Positions 55,504-63,795 of a stretch of DNA of 64,000 nucleotides are shown here, one piece after another; position 1 is the stretch's first letter, and each line of letters begins with the position of its first letter. The stretch spans positions 62,001 to 126,000 of the forward strand of contig NZ_VEHL01000008.1 of assembly GCF_007679965.1 (NCBI RefSeq). Direction: 5' to 3'. This DNA comes from Bordetella genomosp. 13. GTDB lineage: Bacteria > Pseudomonadota > Gammaproteobacteria > Burkholderiales > Burkholderiaceae_B. Made by a program: the position numbers and the translations under genes. The notes under the pieces were generated by a model. The model was not told the origin of the DNA. It made no database searches and saw only the letters and a program-made list of their open reading frames with translations.

Positions 55504-55740
55504 TTAGACGGCTTCGCCGCGGGCGCGCAGGTCGGCCAGCACGGCGTCGATGCCGTTCTTGTCGATCGTGCGGATGGCGGCGGCGGTCACGCGCAGGCGG
55601 ACCCAGCGGTTTTCGCTTTCGACCCAGAACCGGCGCGATTGCAGGTTCGGGAGGAAGCGACGCTTGGTCTTGTTGTTAGCGTGCGAAACGTTGTTGCCCA
55701 CCATCGGGCCCTTGCCGGTAACTTGGCAAACGCGTGCCAT
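55504..55740 (-). CDS. rpmB: 50S ribosomal protein L28
   Basis: A 78-residue ribosomal protein with all L28 marks: MARVCQVTGKGPMVGNNVSH, NNKTKRRFLPNLQSRRFWVE and NRWVRLRVTAAAIRTIDKNG. Single Cys near the N-terminus; no zinc motif. Start ATG 55740. The 282 nt upstream, back to the opposite-oriented start of the Bcr/CflA stop at 56023, contain a TATGCT -10-like element (minus strand, 55923-55928), so a leader of roughly 170 nt is possible but not established. Confidence 0.98.
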   Translation of the reverse strand: MARVCQVTGKGPMVGNNVSHANNKTKRRFLPNLQSRRFWVESENRWVRLRVTAAAIRTIDKNGIDAVLADLRARGEAV

Positions 55741-56022
55741 GGATACACCTCTTGGGTTGTTCTAGCCACGCAGGGGAAGACAGAGAGGAGATCGGCCGGC
55801 CTTGCTGAGAAGGCCCTTCGTGAGACGCTGCGTGTGGTTGCCACGCGCAGGTGCTGAAGAAGTGCTTATACCCCGCTGCCTGCCGCCCCACGCGGGCGGT
55901 AGTCAGAGTGTGTCGAACGCAAAGCATAGCGGTCGCACACGGGAAAAATCGGGAAAAGTATCTTTTTGCTTGCTGGATGAATCCAGGCAATCGCTGATTC
56001 TAGTATGGAAAGGAAAAGGCAG

Positions 56023-57216
56023 TCAAGCGTCGCGGCGCGCGATGCGGCCGCACAGCCACGACAGGCAGGCGCAGCCGGCCAGCACGGTGGCCAGCGGCAG
56101 CACGCTGTCGCTCTGCCAGGCGCTGACGGCCAGCCCGGCCAGCGCCCCGCAGGACAGCTGCAGCGTGCCCAGCATGGCCGAGGCGGCGCCCAGCCGGCCG
56201 CCTTGCTCGGACAGGGCCAGCGCCGCGGAATTCGGGTTGACGAAGCCCTGGCTGAACATATAGCCCACCAGGCAGATCATCAGCACCGGCAGCGCCATCA
56301 GCCCGGTGGCGGCCAGCAGGAAGGCCGCCAGGCTGGCCACCGCCAGCGCCGTCTGCGCGCGCCGTTGCAGCACGTGCGGTTGCAGGCGGCGCAGCAGGCG
56401 CGCGCTGACCTGCGAGCCGATGATCAGCGCCGCGGCGTTGGTGCCGAACAACAGCCCGTAATACTCGGGCGGCACGCCGTAGAGTTCGATGAACACCCGC
56501 GGCGAGCCGACGATGTAGGCGAACATGCCGGCCTGGCCCAGGCCGCCCGCCAGGCTGTGCGCCATGAAGCTGCGGTGTTCGAGCAGGGCGCCGTAGTTGG
56601 ACAGGATGGTGTTCCATCGCAAGGGCAGCATGCGCTCGGGCGCCAGCGTCTCGCGCATGGTCAGGCTGACCGCGCACAGCAGGATCGCGCCCAGCGCCGC
56701 CATCAGCCAGAACAGGCTGCGCCAGCCCACGAAGGACAACAGCTGCGCGCCGACCAGCGGGGCCAGGATGGGCGCCAGGCCCATGATCAGCATCATCAGG
56801 GACAAGGCGCGCGCGGCGTCCTGCGTGGAGTAGTGGTCGCGGATGACGGCGCGCGGGATGACCACGCCGGCCGCGCTGCCCAGCGCCTGCAGCAGCCGGC
56901 CCAGCGTCAGGGCCTCGATGCTGCCCGCCAGCGCACAGCCCAGCGAGGCCACCACGTACAGCGCCAGGCCCATCTGCATGGGCAGCTTGCGGCCGAACCG
57001 GTCGGCCAGCGGACCATAGACGATCTGCGCCAGCGCCAGGCCGGCCAGGTAGGCCGCCAGCGTGCGCTCGACCTCGCCGCGCGGCACGCTCAGGCCCGAG
57101 GCGATGGCGGGAAACGCCGGCAGGTACATGTCGATGGAGAACGGACCGATCGCCGTCACCGCGCCCATGAGCAACAACCAGCCAGGGAAGGCGCGGGACA
57201 GCGATTGGGAGGACAT
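56023..57216 (-). CDS. Bcr/CflA-family multidrug efflux MFS transporter
   Basis: A 397-residue 12-helix drug:proton antiporter. The helix-1 signature ITAIGPFSIDMYLPAFPAIA-like (here VTAIGPFSIDMYLPAFPAIA) and motif A GPLADRFGRKLPMQMGLALY are diagnostic of Bcr/CflA; helix 5 motif C region VVIPRAVIRDHYSTQDAARA also fits. Exports bicyclomycin, chloramphenicol or other cationic drugs in relatives. ATG 57216 in a 179-nt gap shared with the divergent cfa-like gene. Confidence 0.94.
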   Translation of the reverse strand: MSSQSLSRAFPGWLLLMGAVTAIGPFSIDMYLPAFPAIASGLSVPRGEVERTLAAYLAGLALAQIVYGPLADRFGRKLPMQMGLALYVVASLGCALAGSIEALTLGRLLQALGSAAGVVIPRAVIRDHYSTQDAARALSLMMLIMGLAPILAPLVGAQLLSFVGWRSLFWLMAALGAILLCAVSLTMRETLAPERMLPLRWNTILSNYGALLEHRSFMAHSLAGGLGQAGMFAYIVGSPRVFIELYGVPPEYYGLLFGTNAAALIIGSQVSARLLRRLQPHVLQRRAQTALAVASLAAFLLAATGLMALPVLMICLVGYMFSQGFVNPNSAALALSEQGGRLGAASAMLGTLQLSCGALAGLAVSAWQSDSVLPLATVLAGCACLSWLCGRIARRDA

Positions 57217-57395
57217 GTTTGCGAAAAGGAGCGTGGAGGGTGGCGGCCGCGGGCCGCGCCGCTGCCGGTTCGGGCGGCGCGCTACGGCCGGCCAGCCGAA
57301 ACGAAAGACTCTAGCATGGGCCAGCTTACACGCAAATTTCTCCCGTTTTCCGATAAAGTCACTTTGAATGTCTTCGTAACAGGGGAGAGGGTCTC

Positions 57396-58724
57396 GTGAA
57401 TCCTGTGCTATCAGCAGTGGATCGCAAGCTCGGCAGCCTGCCGGTGCCGGTCCAATTGATCATGCCTGACGGAACGAAAGTCGGACCATCCGACGCCAAG
57501 GTCAGGTTCATTGCGCGCGACAAGGGGGCGCTGGCGCATCTCGCGTCGGGCGCCGTGGGTATTCTGGGGCAGGACTACGTCGAGGGACGGATCGACATCG
57601 AAGGCAGCATGCGCGACCTCATGGCCGCGGCCGCGGCGCTGCTGCCCGATTCGCCCATCGACGATACCGAGGGCGGCGTGCTGAAGAAGGTGGCGCGCAA
57701 GATGATCTCGGTGTCGCGCCATTCGATGGAGCGCGACGCGCGGCAGATCCAGTTCCACTACGACCTGTCCGATGATTTCTACGCCCTGTGGCTGGATCCG
57801 CGCCGAGTCTATTCCTGCGCCTATTTCCGCACGCCGGACATGCCGCTGGCGCAGGCCCAGGAAGCCAAGCTCGACCACATCTGCCGCAAGCTGCGCCTGC
57901 AGCCCGGCGAACGCTTCCTGGACGTGGGCGCGGGCTGGGGCGGCCTGCTGCTGTGGGCGGCCGAAAACTACGGCGTGGACGCCACCGGCATCACGCTGTC
58001 CAGGAACCAGCACGCCTACGTCAACAAGCTGATCCAGCAGAAAGGCCTGGCGGGCCGCGTGCGCATGGAGCTGCTGGACTACCGCAAGCTGGACGAGGCC
58101 CAGCCGTTCGACAAGATCGCATCGGTGGGCATGTTCGAGCACGTGGGCCGCGCGCAGTTGCCGGACTACTTCGCCAAGCTGCGCCGGCTGATCAAGCCGG
58201 GCGGGCTGATCATGAACCATGGCATCACCGCCTCGGGCGTCTACAACGCGGAGATGGGCAGCGGCATGGGCGAGTTCATCGAGAAATACATCTTCCCGGG
58301 CGGCGAGCTGACCCACATCAGCCGCGTGCTGGAAGCTGTGACGCTGGGCGGGCTGGAGTCGGTGGACGTCGAGAACCTGCGTCCCCATTACGCCCGCACG
58401 CTGTGGCACTGGAGCGACTCGCTCGAGGCCCAGTTGGACCGCGCCGGCGAGATCCTGCAGGGCGAACAGGGCCAGCGGTCGCTGCGCGCGTATCGCCTGT
58501 ATCTGGCGGGCTGCGCCATGGCGTTCGAGCATGGCTGGGTGGCGCTGCACCAGGTGCTGGTGTCGACGCTGGCCTCGGGCCGCCACGACGAGCTGGACAA
58601 CCCGCCCGACCTGGCCTACCCCTGGCGCCGCGACTATATCTACGAAGGACAGGCCACCGTGGCGCAACCGGCCCCCGGCAGCCCGCTGGCGGCGCCTTTC
58701 CCGGTGTCCGACAAGGCCGCCTGA
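57396..58724 (+). CDS. cfa: Cyclopropane-fatty-acyl-phospholipid synthase family methyltransferase
   Basis: A 442-residue SAM-dependent enzyme. The N-terminal lipid-binding domain (about 1-140) is followed by the catalytic fold with HYDLSDDFYALWLDPRRVYS, SAM motif I LDVGAGWGG at 175-183 and ITLSRNQHAYV, then EHVGRAQLPDYFAKL and a C-terminal domain ending RRDYIYEG. CFA synthases add a methylene bridge to unsaturated phospholipid acyl chains. Start GTG 57396 after GGGGAGAGG. Downstream lies a GC-rich inverted repeat (58739-58762). High confidence in family, slightly lower for exact Cfa isotype. Confidence 0.92.
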   Translation: MNPVLSAVDRKLGSLPVPVQLIMPDGTKVGPSDAKVRFIARDKGALAHLASGAVGILGQDYVEGRIDIEGSMRDLMAAAAALLPDSPIDDTEGGVLKKVARKMISVSRHSMERDARQIQFHYDLSDDFYALWLDPRRVYSCAYFRTPDMPLAQAQEAKLDHICRKLRLQPGERFLDVGAGWGGLLLWAAENYGVDATGITLSRNQHAYVNKLIQQKGLAGRVRMELLDYRKLDEAQPFDKIASVGMFEHVGRAQLPDYFAKLRRLIKPGGLIMNHGITASGVYNAEMGSGMGEFIEKYIFPGGELTHISRVLEAVTLGGLESVDVENLRPHYARTLWHWSDSLEAQLDRAGEILQGEQGQRSLRAYRLYLAGCAMAFEHGWVALHQVLVSTLASGRHDELDNPPDLAYPWRRDYIYEGQATVAQPAPGSPLAAPFPVSDKAA

Positions 58725-59100
58725 GCGGCGGCCTTTTACCGGTCCGCCGCCCGGCGGACCGGCCGCCAAAACGGCCAACAATTCGTTGCGGCTTGAGCAT
58801 GTCTGCAAAAACGGTTAACATGCCGCCTTCTTCGCTTAGCTTCAGTCATTTTACTGACTGCATTTTCTGCGATCCCGCTTTGGTGCGCCGCTCCAAAAAT
58901 CCTTAGTGCGTCTTTAGTGCGCCGCATCAAGCGTAGTCGCTGTCCTACGGGCGTCAGGCATCCCCCGCCTCACGCTCTTCTGCTGGTGTCGGTTTGTATT
59001 GGCGGTTCTGCCCGTCTTCCGCACAACCCCCTTAGCTACACGGCACATGCCGGCCCGCGGGCCGCCATCTGTCCCTGAACCTATGGAGGCAAAAAAGCCC
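58725..59100. other. Long leader upstream of the proX-like gene (376 nt) with repeats and palindromes
   Basis: No gene found. It contains the GC-rich inverted repeat CCGGTCCGCCG/CGGCGGACCGG (58739-58762), direct repeats CAAAACGGCCAAC (about 58766) and CAAAAACGGTTAAC (about 58806), a perfect 6-bp inverted repeat CAGTCA/TGACTG (58844-58861), and three copies of a T-[T/A]-G-G/A-T-G-C-G-type word (TTTGGTGCGCCGC near 58879, CCTTAGTGCG near 58902, CTTTAGTGCGCCGC near 58912). GGAGG at 59085-59089 is the proX ribosome site. Likely the control region of the osmolyte operon. Confidence 0.55.
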
Positions 59101-60099
59101 ATGCGTCATCCTCTCTGCAAAACCGTGGCCGCCGCGGCCGTCCTGTTCGCTTGCGCTTCCGGCGCCCAGGCCGCCGAAGCGGCATGCGAAGTGAACGGGC
59201 CCGTCAATTTCGGCGGCATGAACTGGGAATCCAACCTGGTCGTCGTGGAAATCGAACGGTTCATCATGGAGAAAGGCTACGGTTGCAAGACCGAAGTGCT
59301 GCCCACCGAAACATTGCCGGCCCTGGCCGCGCTCGAGCGCGGCGACCTGGACATCAATTCCGAGATCTGGTTGAACAGCGTGGCCGACCCCTGGGAAAAG
59401 GCGCTGAAGTCCGGCAAGGTCAAGCGCATCGGCGAGGTCTTCATGGGCGGCGAGGCCTGGTTCGTGCCGCGCTACACCGCGGAACGCCTGCCGGAATTGA
59501 AGTCGGCCGCCGACCTGCCGAAGTTCAAGGACGAGTTCAGCGATCCCGAGGAACCCTCGAAGGGCCGCTTCTACGGCTGCCCGGCGGGCTGGGGCTGCGA
59601 AGTGGTCAGCACCAACCTGTTCCACGCGCTGAAGCTGGACGACACGTACACGCTGTATTCGCCCGGCACCGGCGCGGCGCAGAAGGCGGCGCTGACGGCG
59701 GCCTACAAGCGCAAGCAGAACGTGGTCTTCTACTACTGGTATCCGACCCCGCTGGTGGGCAGCATGGACCTGGTCAAGCTCGACCTGCCGCCCTACGATG
59801 AAACCAGGCACAAGTGCCTGACGGCGCCCAAATGCGCCAACCCCGAGCCCAGCGCCTACCCGCAGAACCCCGTGTTCACCGCGGTCAACACCGAGTTCAG
59901 CCAGAAGGCGCCCAGGCTGGCCGACTTCCTGTCCAAGGTCGCCATCCCCAATCCGGTGGTGGACCAGACGCTGGCCCACATGGAAGAGTCGGGCGACGAG
60001 GCGCGCGACGTGGCCCAGTGGTTCCTGAAGAACAAGGCCGACGTGTGGACCAAGTGGGTCGACGCCGACGTCGCCAAGCGCGTGCAGGCCGAGCTGTAA
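59101..60099 (+). CDS. ProX-like periplasmic binding protein (glycine betaine/choline/quaternary amine type)
   Basis: A 332-residue OpuAC/ProX-type receptor: Sec signal about 1-25 (VLFACASGAQAAE), then VNFGGMNWESNLVVVEIERF, EKGYGCKTEVLPTETLPAL, GDLDINSEIWLNS and KRKQNVVFYYWYPTPLVGSMDL (ligand-box aromatics). Several cysteines may form disulfides. ATG 59101 is favoured over ATG 59083 because GGAGG at 59085-59089 lies 12 nt before it. It heads an X-W-V operon (47-nt gap to the permease). Ligand: betaine, choline, carnitine or proline; not decidable here. Confidence 0.9.
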   Translation: MRHPLCKTVAAAAVLFACASGAQAAEAACEVNGPVNFGGMNWESNLVVVEIERFIMEKGYGCKTEVLPTETLPALAALERGDLDINSEIWLNSVADPWEKALKSGKVKRIGEVFMGGEAWFVPRYTAERLPELKSAADLPKFKDEFSDPEEPSKGRFYGCPAGWGCEVVSTNLFHALKLDDTYTLYSPGTGAAQKAALTAAYKRKQNVVFYYWYPTPLVGSMDLVKLDLPPYDETRHKCLTAPKCANPEPSAYPQNPVFTAVNTEFSQKAPRLADFLSKVAIPNPVVDQTLAHMEESGDEARDVAQWFLKNKADVWTKWVDADVAKRVQAEL

Positions 60100-60146
60100 T
60101 GGTGCTGGCGTATCGGCCGCGGGCCGCAACTTTCCGGAGCTGATCG

Positions 60147-61004
60147 ATGTTTCCAGAGATCATTGCCCCGCGCGCGGTGCGCGGGGCGATCGACGCGTTC
60201 GTCGATCACTTGGTGACGCAGTACGCTGATACCCTCGAGTCGCTGTCCAGGCCCTTCCTGCACGTGCTGGTGTGGCTGGAGCAGGTGCTGCGCGGCGCGC
60301 CGTGGTGGGCGGTGGTGCTGGTGGTCATGGGGCTCGCCTGGGCCGTGGGCCGCCGCATCGGCCTGGCGGTGAGCATGGGCGCCCTGCTGTGCGTGCTCGG
60401 CGTGCTGGGCCTGTGGGACGCCGGCATGCAGACGCTGGCGCTCATGATCATGGCCACGGGACTGTCGGTGCTGATCGGCATTCCGCTGGGCGTGCTGATG
60501 GCGCGGGTGAACTGGCTGCGCAGCGTGATGCTGCCCGTGCTGGACGTGATGCAGACCATGCCCAGCTTCGTGTATTTGATTCCCGTGGTGATGCTGTTCG
60601 GCCTGGGCAAGATCCCGGCCATCATCGCCACGGTGATCTACGCGGTGCCGCCGCTGATCCGCCTGACCGACCTGGGCATCCGCCTGGTCGATCGCGAAGT
60701 GCTGGAGGCCGCGCGGGCCTTCGGCGCCAGCCCCCGCCAGCAGTTGTTCGGCGTGCAGCTGCCGCTGGCGTTGCCCAACATCATGGCCGGCCTGAACCAG
60801 ACGACGATGATGGCGCTGTCGATGGTGGTGATCGCCTCGATGATCGGCGCGCGCGGCCTGGGCTATGAAGTGCTGCTGGGCATCAACCGCCTGGAAGTCG
60901 GGCGCGGCCTGCTGGCAGGCCTGGGCATCGTGGTGCTGGCGGTGCTGTTCGACCGCATCACCCAATCGTACGGACGGCGCGTGCGCCAGGGAGGCCACCG
61001 ATGA
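60147..61004 (+). CDS. ABC transporter permease, ProW type
   Basis: A 285-residue inner-membrane permease with about 7 helices. The EAA-type coupling motif appears as EAARAFGASPRQQLFGVQLPLALPNIMAG (residues about 188-215). LDVMQTMPSFVYLIPVVMLFGLG and the C-terminal TTMMALSMVVIASMIGARGLGYEVL are typical of ProW/OpuBB. ATG 60147; its TGA overlaps the ATG of the ATPase gene (ATGA at 61001-61004). Confidence 0.92.
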   Translation: MFPEIIAPRAVRGAIDAFVDHLVTQYADTLESLSRPFLHVLVWLEQVLRGAPWWAVVLVVMGLAWAVGRRIGLAVSMGALLCVLGVLGLWDAGMQTLALMIMATGLSVLIGIPLGVLMARVNWLRSVMLPVLDVMQTMPSFVYLIPVVMLFGLGKIPAIIATVIYAVPPLIRLTDLGIRLVDREVLEAARAFGASPRQQLFGVQLPLALPNIMAGLNQTTMMALSMVVIASMIGARGLGYEVLLGINRLEVGRGLLAGLGIVVLAVLFDRITQSYGRRVRQGGHR

Positions 61005-62272
61005 GCAAGATCGAGGTCCGCAACATCTACAAGGTCTTCGGGTCGCATCCCGGCAAGTGGCTGAAGGCCGCGCAGGACGGCATGAGCAAGGAAGCGCTGC
61101 TGGCCGAGAGCGGCCACACGCTGGGCCTGCGCGACATCAGCCTGTCCATCGAAGAGGGCAGCATCTACGTCATCATGGGCCTGTCCGGCTCGGGCAAGTC
61201 GACGCTGATCCGCCATTTCAACCGCCTGATCGATCCCAGCGCGGGACAGATCCTGGTCGACGGCGTCGACGTCATGGCCATGGACGGCAGGCAGCTGGAA
61301 ACTTTCCGCCGCAGCAAGATGAGCATGGTGTTCCAGCGCTTCGGCCTGTTTCCGCACCGCACGGTGCTGGACAACGCGGCGTATGGCCTGCAGGTGCAGG
61401 GCGTGTCGCGCGCCGAGCGCGAGAAGCGCGCCATGCACTGGCTCGAGCAGGTGGGCTTGTCGGGATTCGAGAAGCAGTATCCGCACCAGTTGTCCGGCGG
61501 TATGCAGCAGCGCGTGGGCCTGGCCCGCGCGCTGGCCACCGATGCCGAGGTGCTGCTGATGGACGAGGCCTTCTCGGCGCTCGATCCGCTGATCCGCCGC
61601 GAGATGCAGGACCAGTTGCTGAGCCTGCAGGCGCAGTTGAACAAGACCATCGTGTTCATCACGCACGACCTGGACGAGGCGCTGCGCCTGGGCAACCGCA
61701 TCGCCATCCTGAAGGACGGCGAGCTGGTGCAGGAGGGCACGCCCGAGGACATCCTGCTGAACCCGTCCAACGACTACGTGCAGGCCTTCCTGCAGGACGT
61801 GAACCGCACCAAGGTGCTGAACGCGTCGCACGCGGTCAACCCGCCGCGCCTGACGCTGACCATGCGCAGCCGGCCCGCGCAGGCAGTGGAGCGCATGCAG
61901 GCGCTGGACTACGCGTATGCCCCGGTGCTGGACGGCAAGCGCCTGGCCGGCGTGCTGACGGCCGACGCGGCGCTGGCCGCCGTGCGGGACGGCTCGCGCG
62001 ACATTTCGCGCCAGGTGGCGGACCTGGCCTCGGTGCCGGCCACCGCCGGCCTGGACGAGGTGCTGGCGCGCCTGGTGCACAGCGACCAGCCGGTGGCCGT
62101 GACGGGCGAGGGCGACGAGTTCCTGGGCATGCTGTCGCGCGCCAAGGTGGTCGAGCTGGTGACGCCCGCCGTGGCGACGGCCGAGGCGCCGGAAGGCGCG
62201 CCGGGTGCGGTCGATGCCCACGGCGCGCAGCCCGCGCGGACCGAGCCGTCCGCACCCGTCAATCCAGCTTGA
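61001..62272 (+). CDS. ABC transporter ATPase, ProV type, with C-terminal CBS-like region
   Basis: A 423-residue ATP-binding subunit. Walker A GLSGSGKST at 60-68, Q-loop FQRFGLFPHRTVLDNAAYG, signature LSGGMQQRVGLARAL, Walker B EVLLMDEAFSALDP, and H-loop FITHDLDEALRLGNR. Residues about 285-400 resemble a CBS pair (TMRSRPAQAVERMQALDYAY, RLVHSDQPVAVTGEGDEFLG), as in osmo-sensing ProV/OpuA ATPases. The last 25 residues are a Pro/Glu tail. Completes the X-W-V osmolyte/quaternary-amine uptake operon. The 3' end overlaps the convergent Bug gene by 14 nt. Confidence 0.94.
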   Translation: MSKIEVRNIYKVFGSHPGKWLKAAQDGMSKEALLAESGHTLGLRDISLSIEEGSIYVIMGLSGSGKSTLIRHFNRLIDPSAGQILVDGVDVMAMDGRQLETFRRSKMSMVFQRFGLFPHRTVLDNAAYGLQVQGVSRAEREKRAMHWLEQVGLSGFEKQYPHQLSGGMQQRVGLARALATDAEVLLMDEAFSALDPLIRREMQDQLLSLQAQLNKTIVFITHDLDEALRLGNRIAILKDGELVQEGTPEDILLNPSNDYVQAFLQDVNRTKVLNASHAVNPPRLTLTMRSRPAQAVERMQALDYAYAPVLDGKRLAGVLTADAALAAVRDGSRDISRQVADLASVPATAGLDEVLARLVHSDQPVAVTGEGDEFLGMLSRAKVVELVTPAVATAEAPEGAPGAVDAHGAQPARTEPSAPVNPA

Positions 62273-63233
62273 CGCCCGCTTCCCGGATGATCTCCCCCCA
62301 GCGGCGGGTTTCCGAGCGGATGTAGGCGTCGTACTCCTGCGGCGTGGCGCCCAGCGCCTGGGCGCCCTGGACCTTCAGCTGCTTCTGCATCTCGGGGGAC
62401 TGGAGGGCGCGGCGGATCTCGGCGTTGAGCTTCTGCACGATGGTGTCGGGGGTGCCCTTGGGCACCATCACGCCCTGCCAGGCGCCGACCTCGAAGCCGG
62501 GCTTGCGCGCCTCGGCGACGGTGGGCACGTCGGGCAGCTGCTCGCTGCGAGCCTTGCTGGTGATGGCCAGTGCGCGCACCTTGCCGTCGCGGATGAAGCC
62601 CAGCGAATCGTTCAGCGTGTTCGCCATGAACTGCACCTGGCCGCCGACCAGGTCGGTCATGCCCGGCGCGCTGCCGCGATAGGGCACGTGCACCGCATCG
62701 ATTCCCAGTTCTCGCAGCAGCATCACCGCGCCCAGGTGCGTGACGTTGCCCGGCCCGGCCGAGGCGAACGACAGCTTGTCGGGCGCGCGCTTCACGTAGT
62801 CCACGAAACCGTCCAGGTCCTTGGCCGGGACGGACGGATGGACCAGCAGCACCAGCGGGATCACTGCCGTGGACGACACCGCGGTGAAGTCCTTGGCCGG
62901 GTCGAAGCTCAGCTTGGTGTACAGGTTGGGGCTCAGCGCGATCGACGAAGTGTTGTACAGCACCGTGTAGCCGTCGGGCTTGGCCGAGGCGACCGCCTGC
63001 ATGCCGATGTTGCCGTTGGCGCCGCCCTTGTTCTCGATGACGACGGTCTGGCCCAGCTGGTCGGTCAGCTGCTTGGCCAGCACGCGCGCCACCAGGTCGG
63101 TGGGGCCGCCGGGCGGGAAGGGTACGACCATGGTGACCGGGCGTTCGGGCCACGCGGCCTGCGCGGCGGGGCCGGCCATGGCCAGCCCCGCCAGGGCCGC
63201 GCCGGCGGCCAGGCGTGCAAGACGGGGGATCAT
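62259..63233 (-). CDS. Bug/TctC-family tripartite tricarboxylate transporter receptor
   Basis: A 324-residue periplasmic receptor. Sec signal about 1-27 (AGAALAGLAMAGPAAQAA), VTMVVPFPPGGPTDLVARVL, VVIENKGGANGNIGMQAVAS, HVPYRGSAPGMTDLVGGQVQ and C-terminal GVKLD. Fourth Bug protein in the window and the only one on the minus strand. It is followed upstream (55-nt gap) by a MaoC-like dehydratase gene and a CoA-transferase in the same direction, suggesting an acid taken up, activated to CoA and hydrated; this pathway is inference. Confidence 0.9.
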   Translation of the reverse strand: MIPRLARLAAGAALAGLAMAGPAAQAAWPERPVTMVVPFPPGGPTDLVARVLAKQLTDQLGQTVVIENKGGANGNIGMQAVASAKPDGYTVLYNTSSIALSPNLYTKLSFDPAKDFTAVSSTAVIPLVLLVHPSVPAKDLDGFVDYVKRAPDKLSFASAGPGNVTHLGAVMLLRELGIDAVHVPYRGSAPGMTDLVGGQVQFMANTLNDSLGFIRDGKVRALAITSKARSEQLPDVPTVAEARKPGFEVGAWQGVMVPKGTPDTIVQKLNAEIRRALQSPEMQKQLKVQGAQALGATPQEYDAYIRSETRRWGEIIREAGVKLD

Positions 63234-63287
63234 CGTTTGTCTCCTTGCTTATAGGTGTCGTAGGCGGGGGCGCCCGCGGCGCGCGGC

Positions 63288-63752
63288 TCAGTCGGGCTTG
63301 CCGGCCAGCATGCGCACCGCCGTGTACTGGATGACGGGCTTGCCGTCCTGGTTGCGGATCTCGATGGCGGACGTGACGATGGCGCGGTTGAGCTTCGAGG
63401 TCGGCCGGATGCCGGTCACTTCGACTTCCGCCCAGACCGTGTCGCCGGCCACGACGGGGGCCAGGATCTTCTTGGTGACTTCCAGCAGCGCCAGGCCGGT
63501 GCCCTGCACCATGCCCTGCATCAGCAAACCCTCGATGATGCCGTAGGTCAGGGCGCCGGGCACGGGGCGGCCCTTGATCGCGCCGCCGCCGAAGGTGGTG
63601 TCGGTGAAGATCGTCTCCAGCATGCCGGTGGCGCTGATGAAGTTGACGATGTCGGTCTCGGTGATGGTGCGGCGCAGGGTGTGGAAGCGCTGGCCGACCT
63701 CGAGTTCCTGCCAGTAATAGCCCATGCCCAGGACCTGGATCTTGTCGTTCAT
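63288..63752 (-). CDS. MaoC-like (hot-dog) enoyl-CoA hydratase family protein
   Basis: A 154-residue single hot-dog domain protein: YWQELEVGQRFHTLRRTITE, DIVNFISATGMLETIFTD, GALTYGIIEGLLMQGMVQGT, LAPVVAGDTVWAEVEVTGIR. Typical MaoC proteins hydrate acyl-CoA (D-specific enoyl-CoA hydratase or mesaconyl-type). The D/H catalytic dyad of the strict hydratase motif (D-x4-H) is not obvious: where Asp and His would lie the sequence reads TDTTFGGG. ATG 63752. Lies between a Bug gene and a CoA-transferase gene. Confidence 0.85.
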   Translation of the reverse strand: MNDKIQVLGMGYYWQELEVGQRFHTLRRTITETDIVNFISATGMLETIFTDTTFGGGAIKGRPVPGALTYGIIEGLLMQGMVQGTGLALLEVTKKILAPVVAGDTVWAEVEVTGIRPTSKLNRAIVTSAIEIRNQDGKPVIQYTAVRMLAGKPD

Positions 63753-63795
63753 GGATGTCTCCGGTGGTGTGTTGGTGAAAGGGGTTACGGGGAAA

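Noticed and set aside
58739..58762. GC-rich inverted repeat after cfa as an intrinsic terminator
   Set aside because: Loop is only two bases if fully paired and no T tract follows; kept only as a note in the leader entry.
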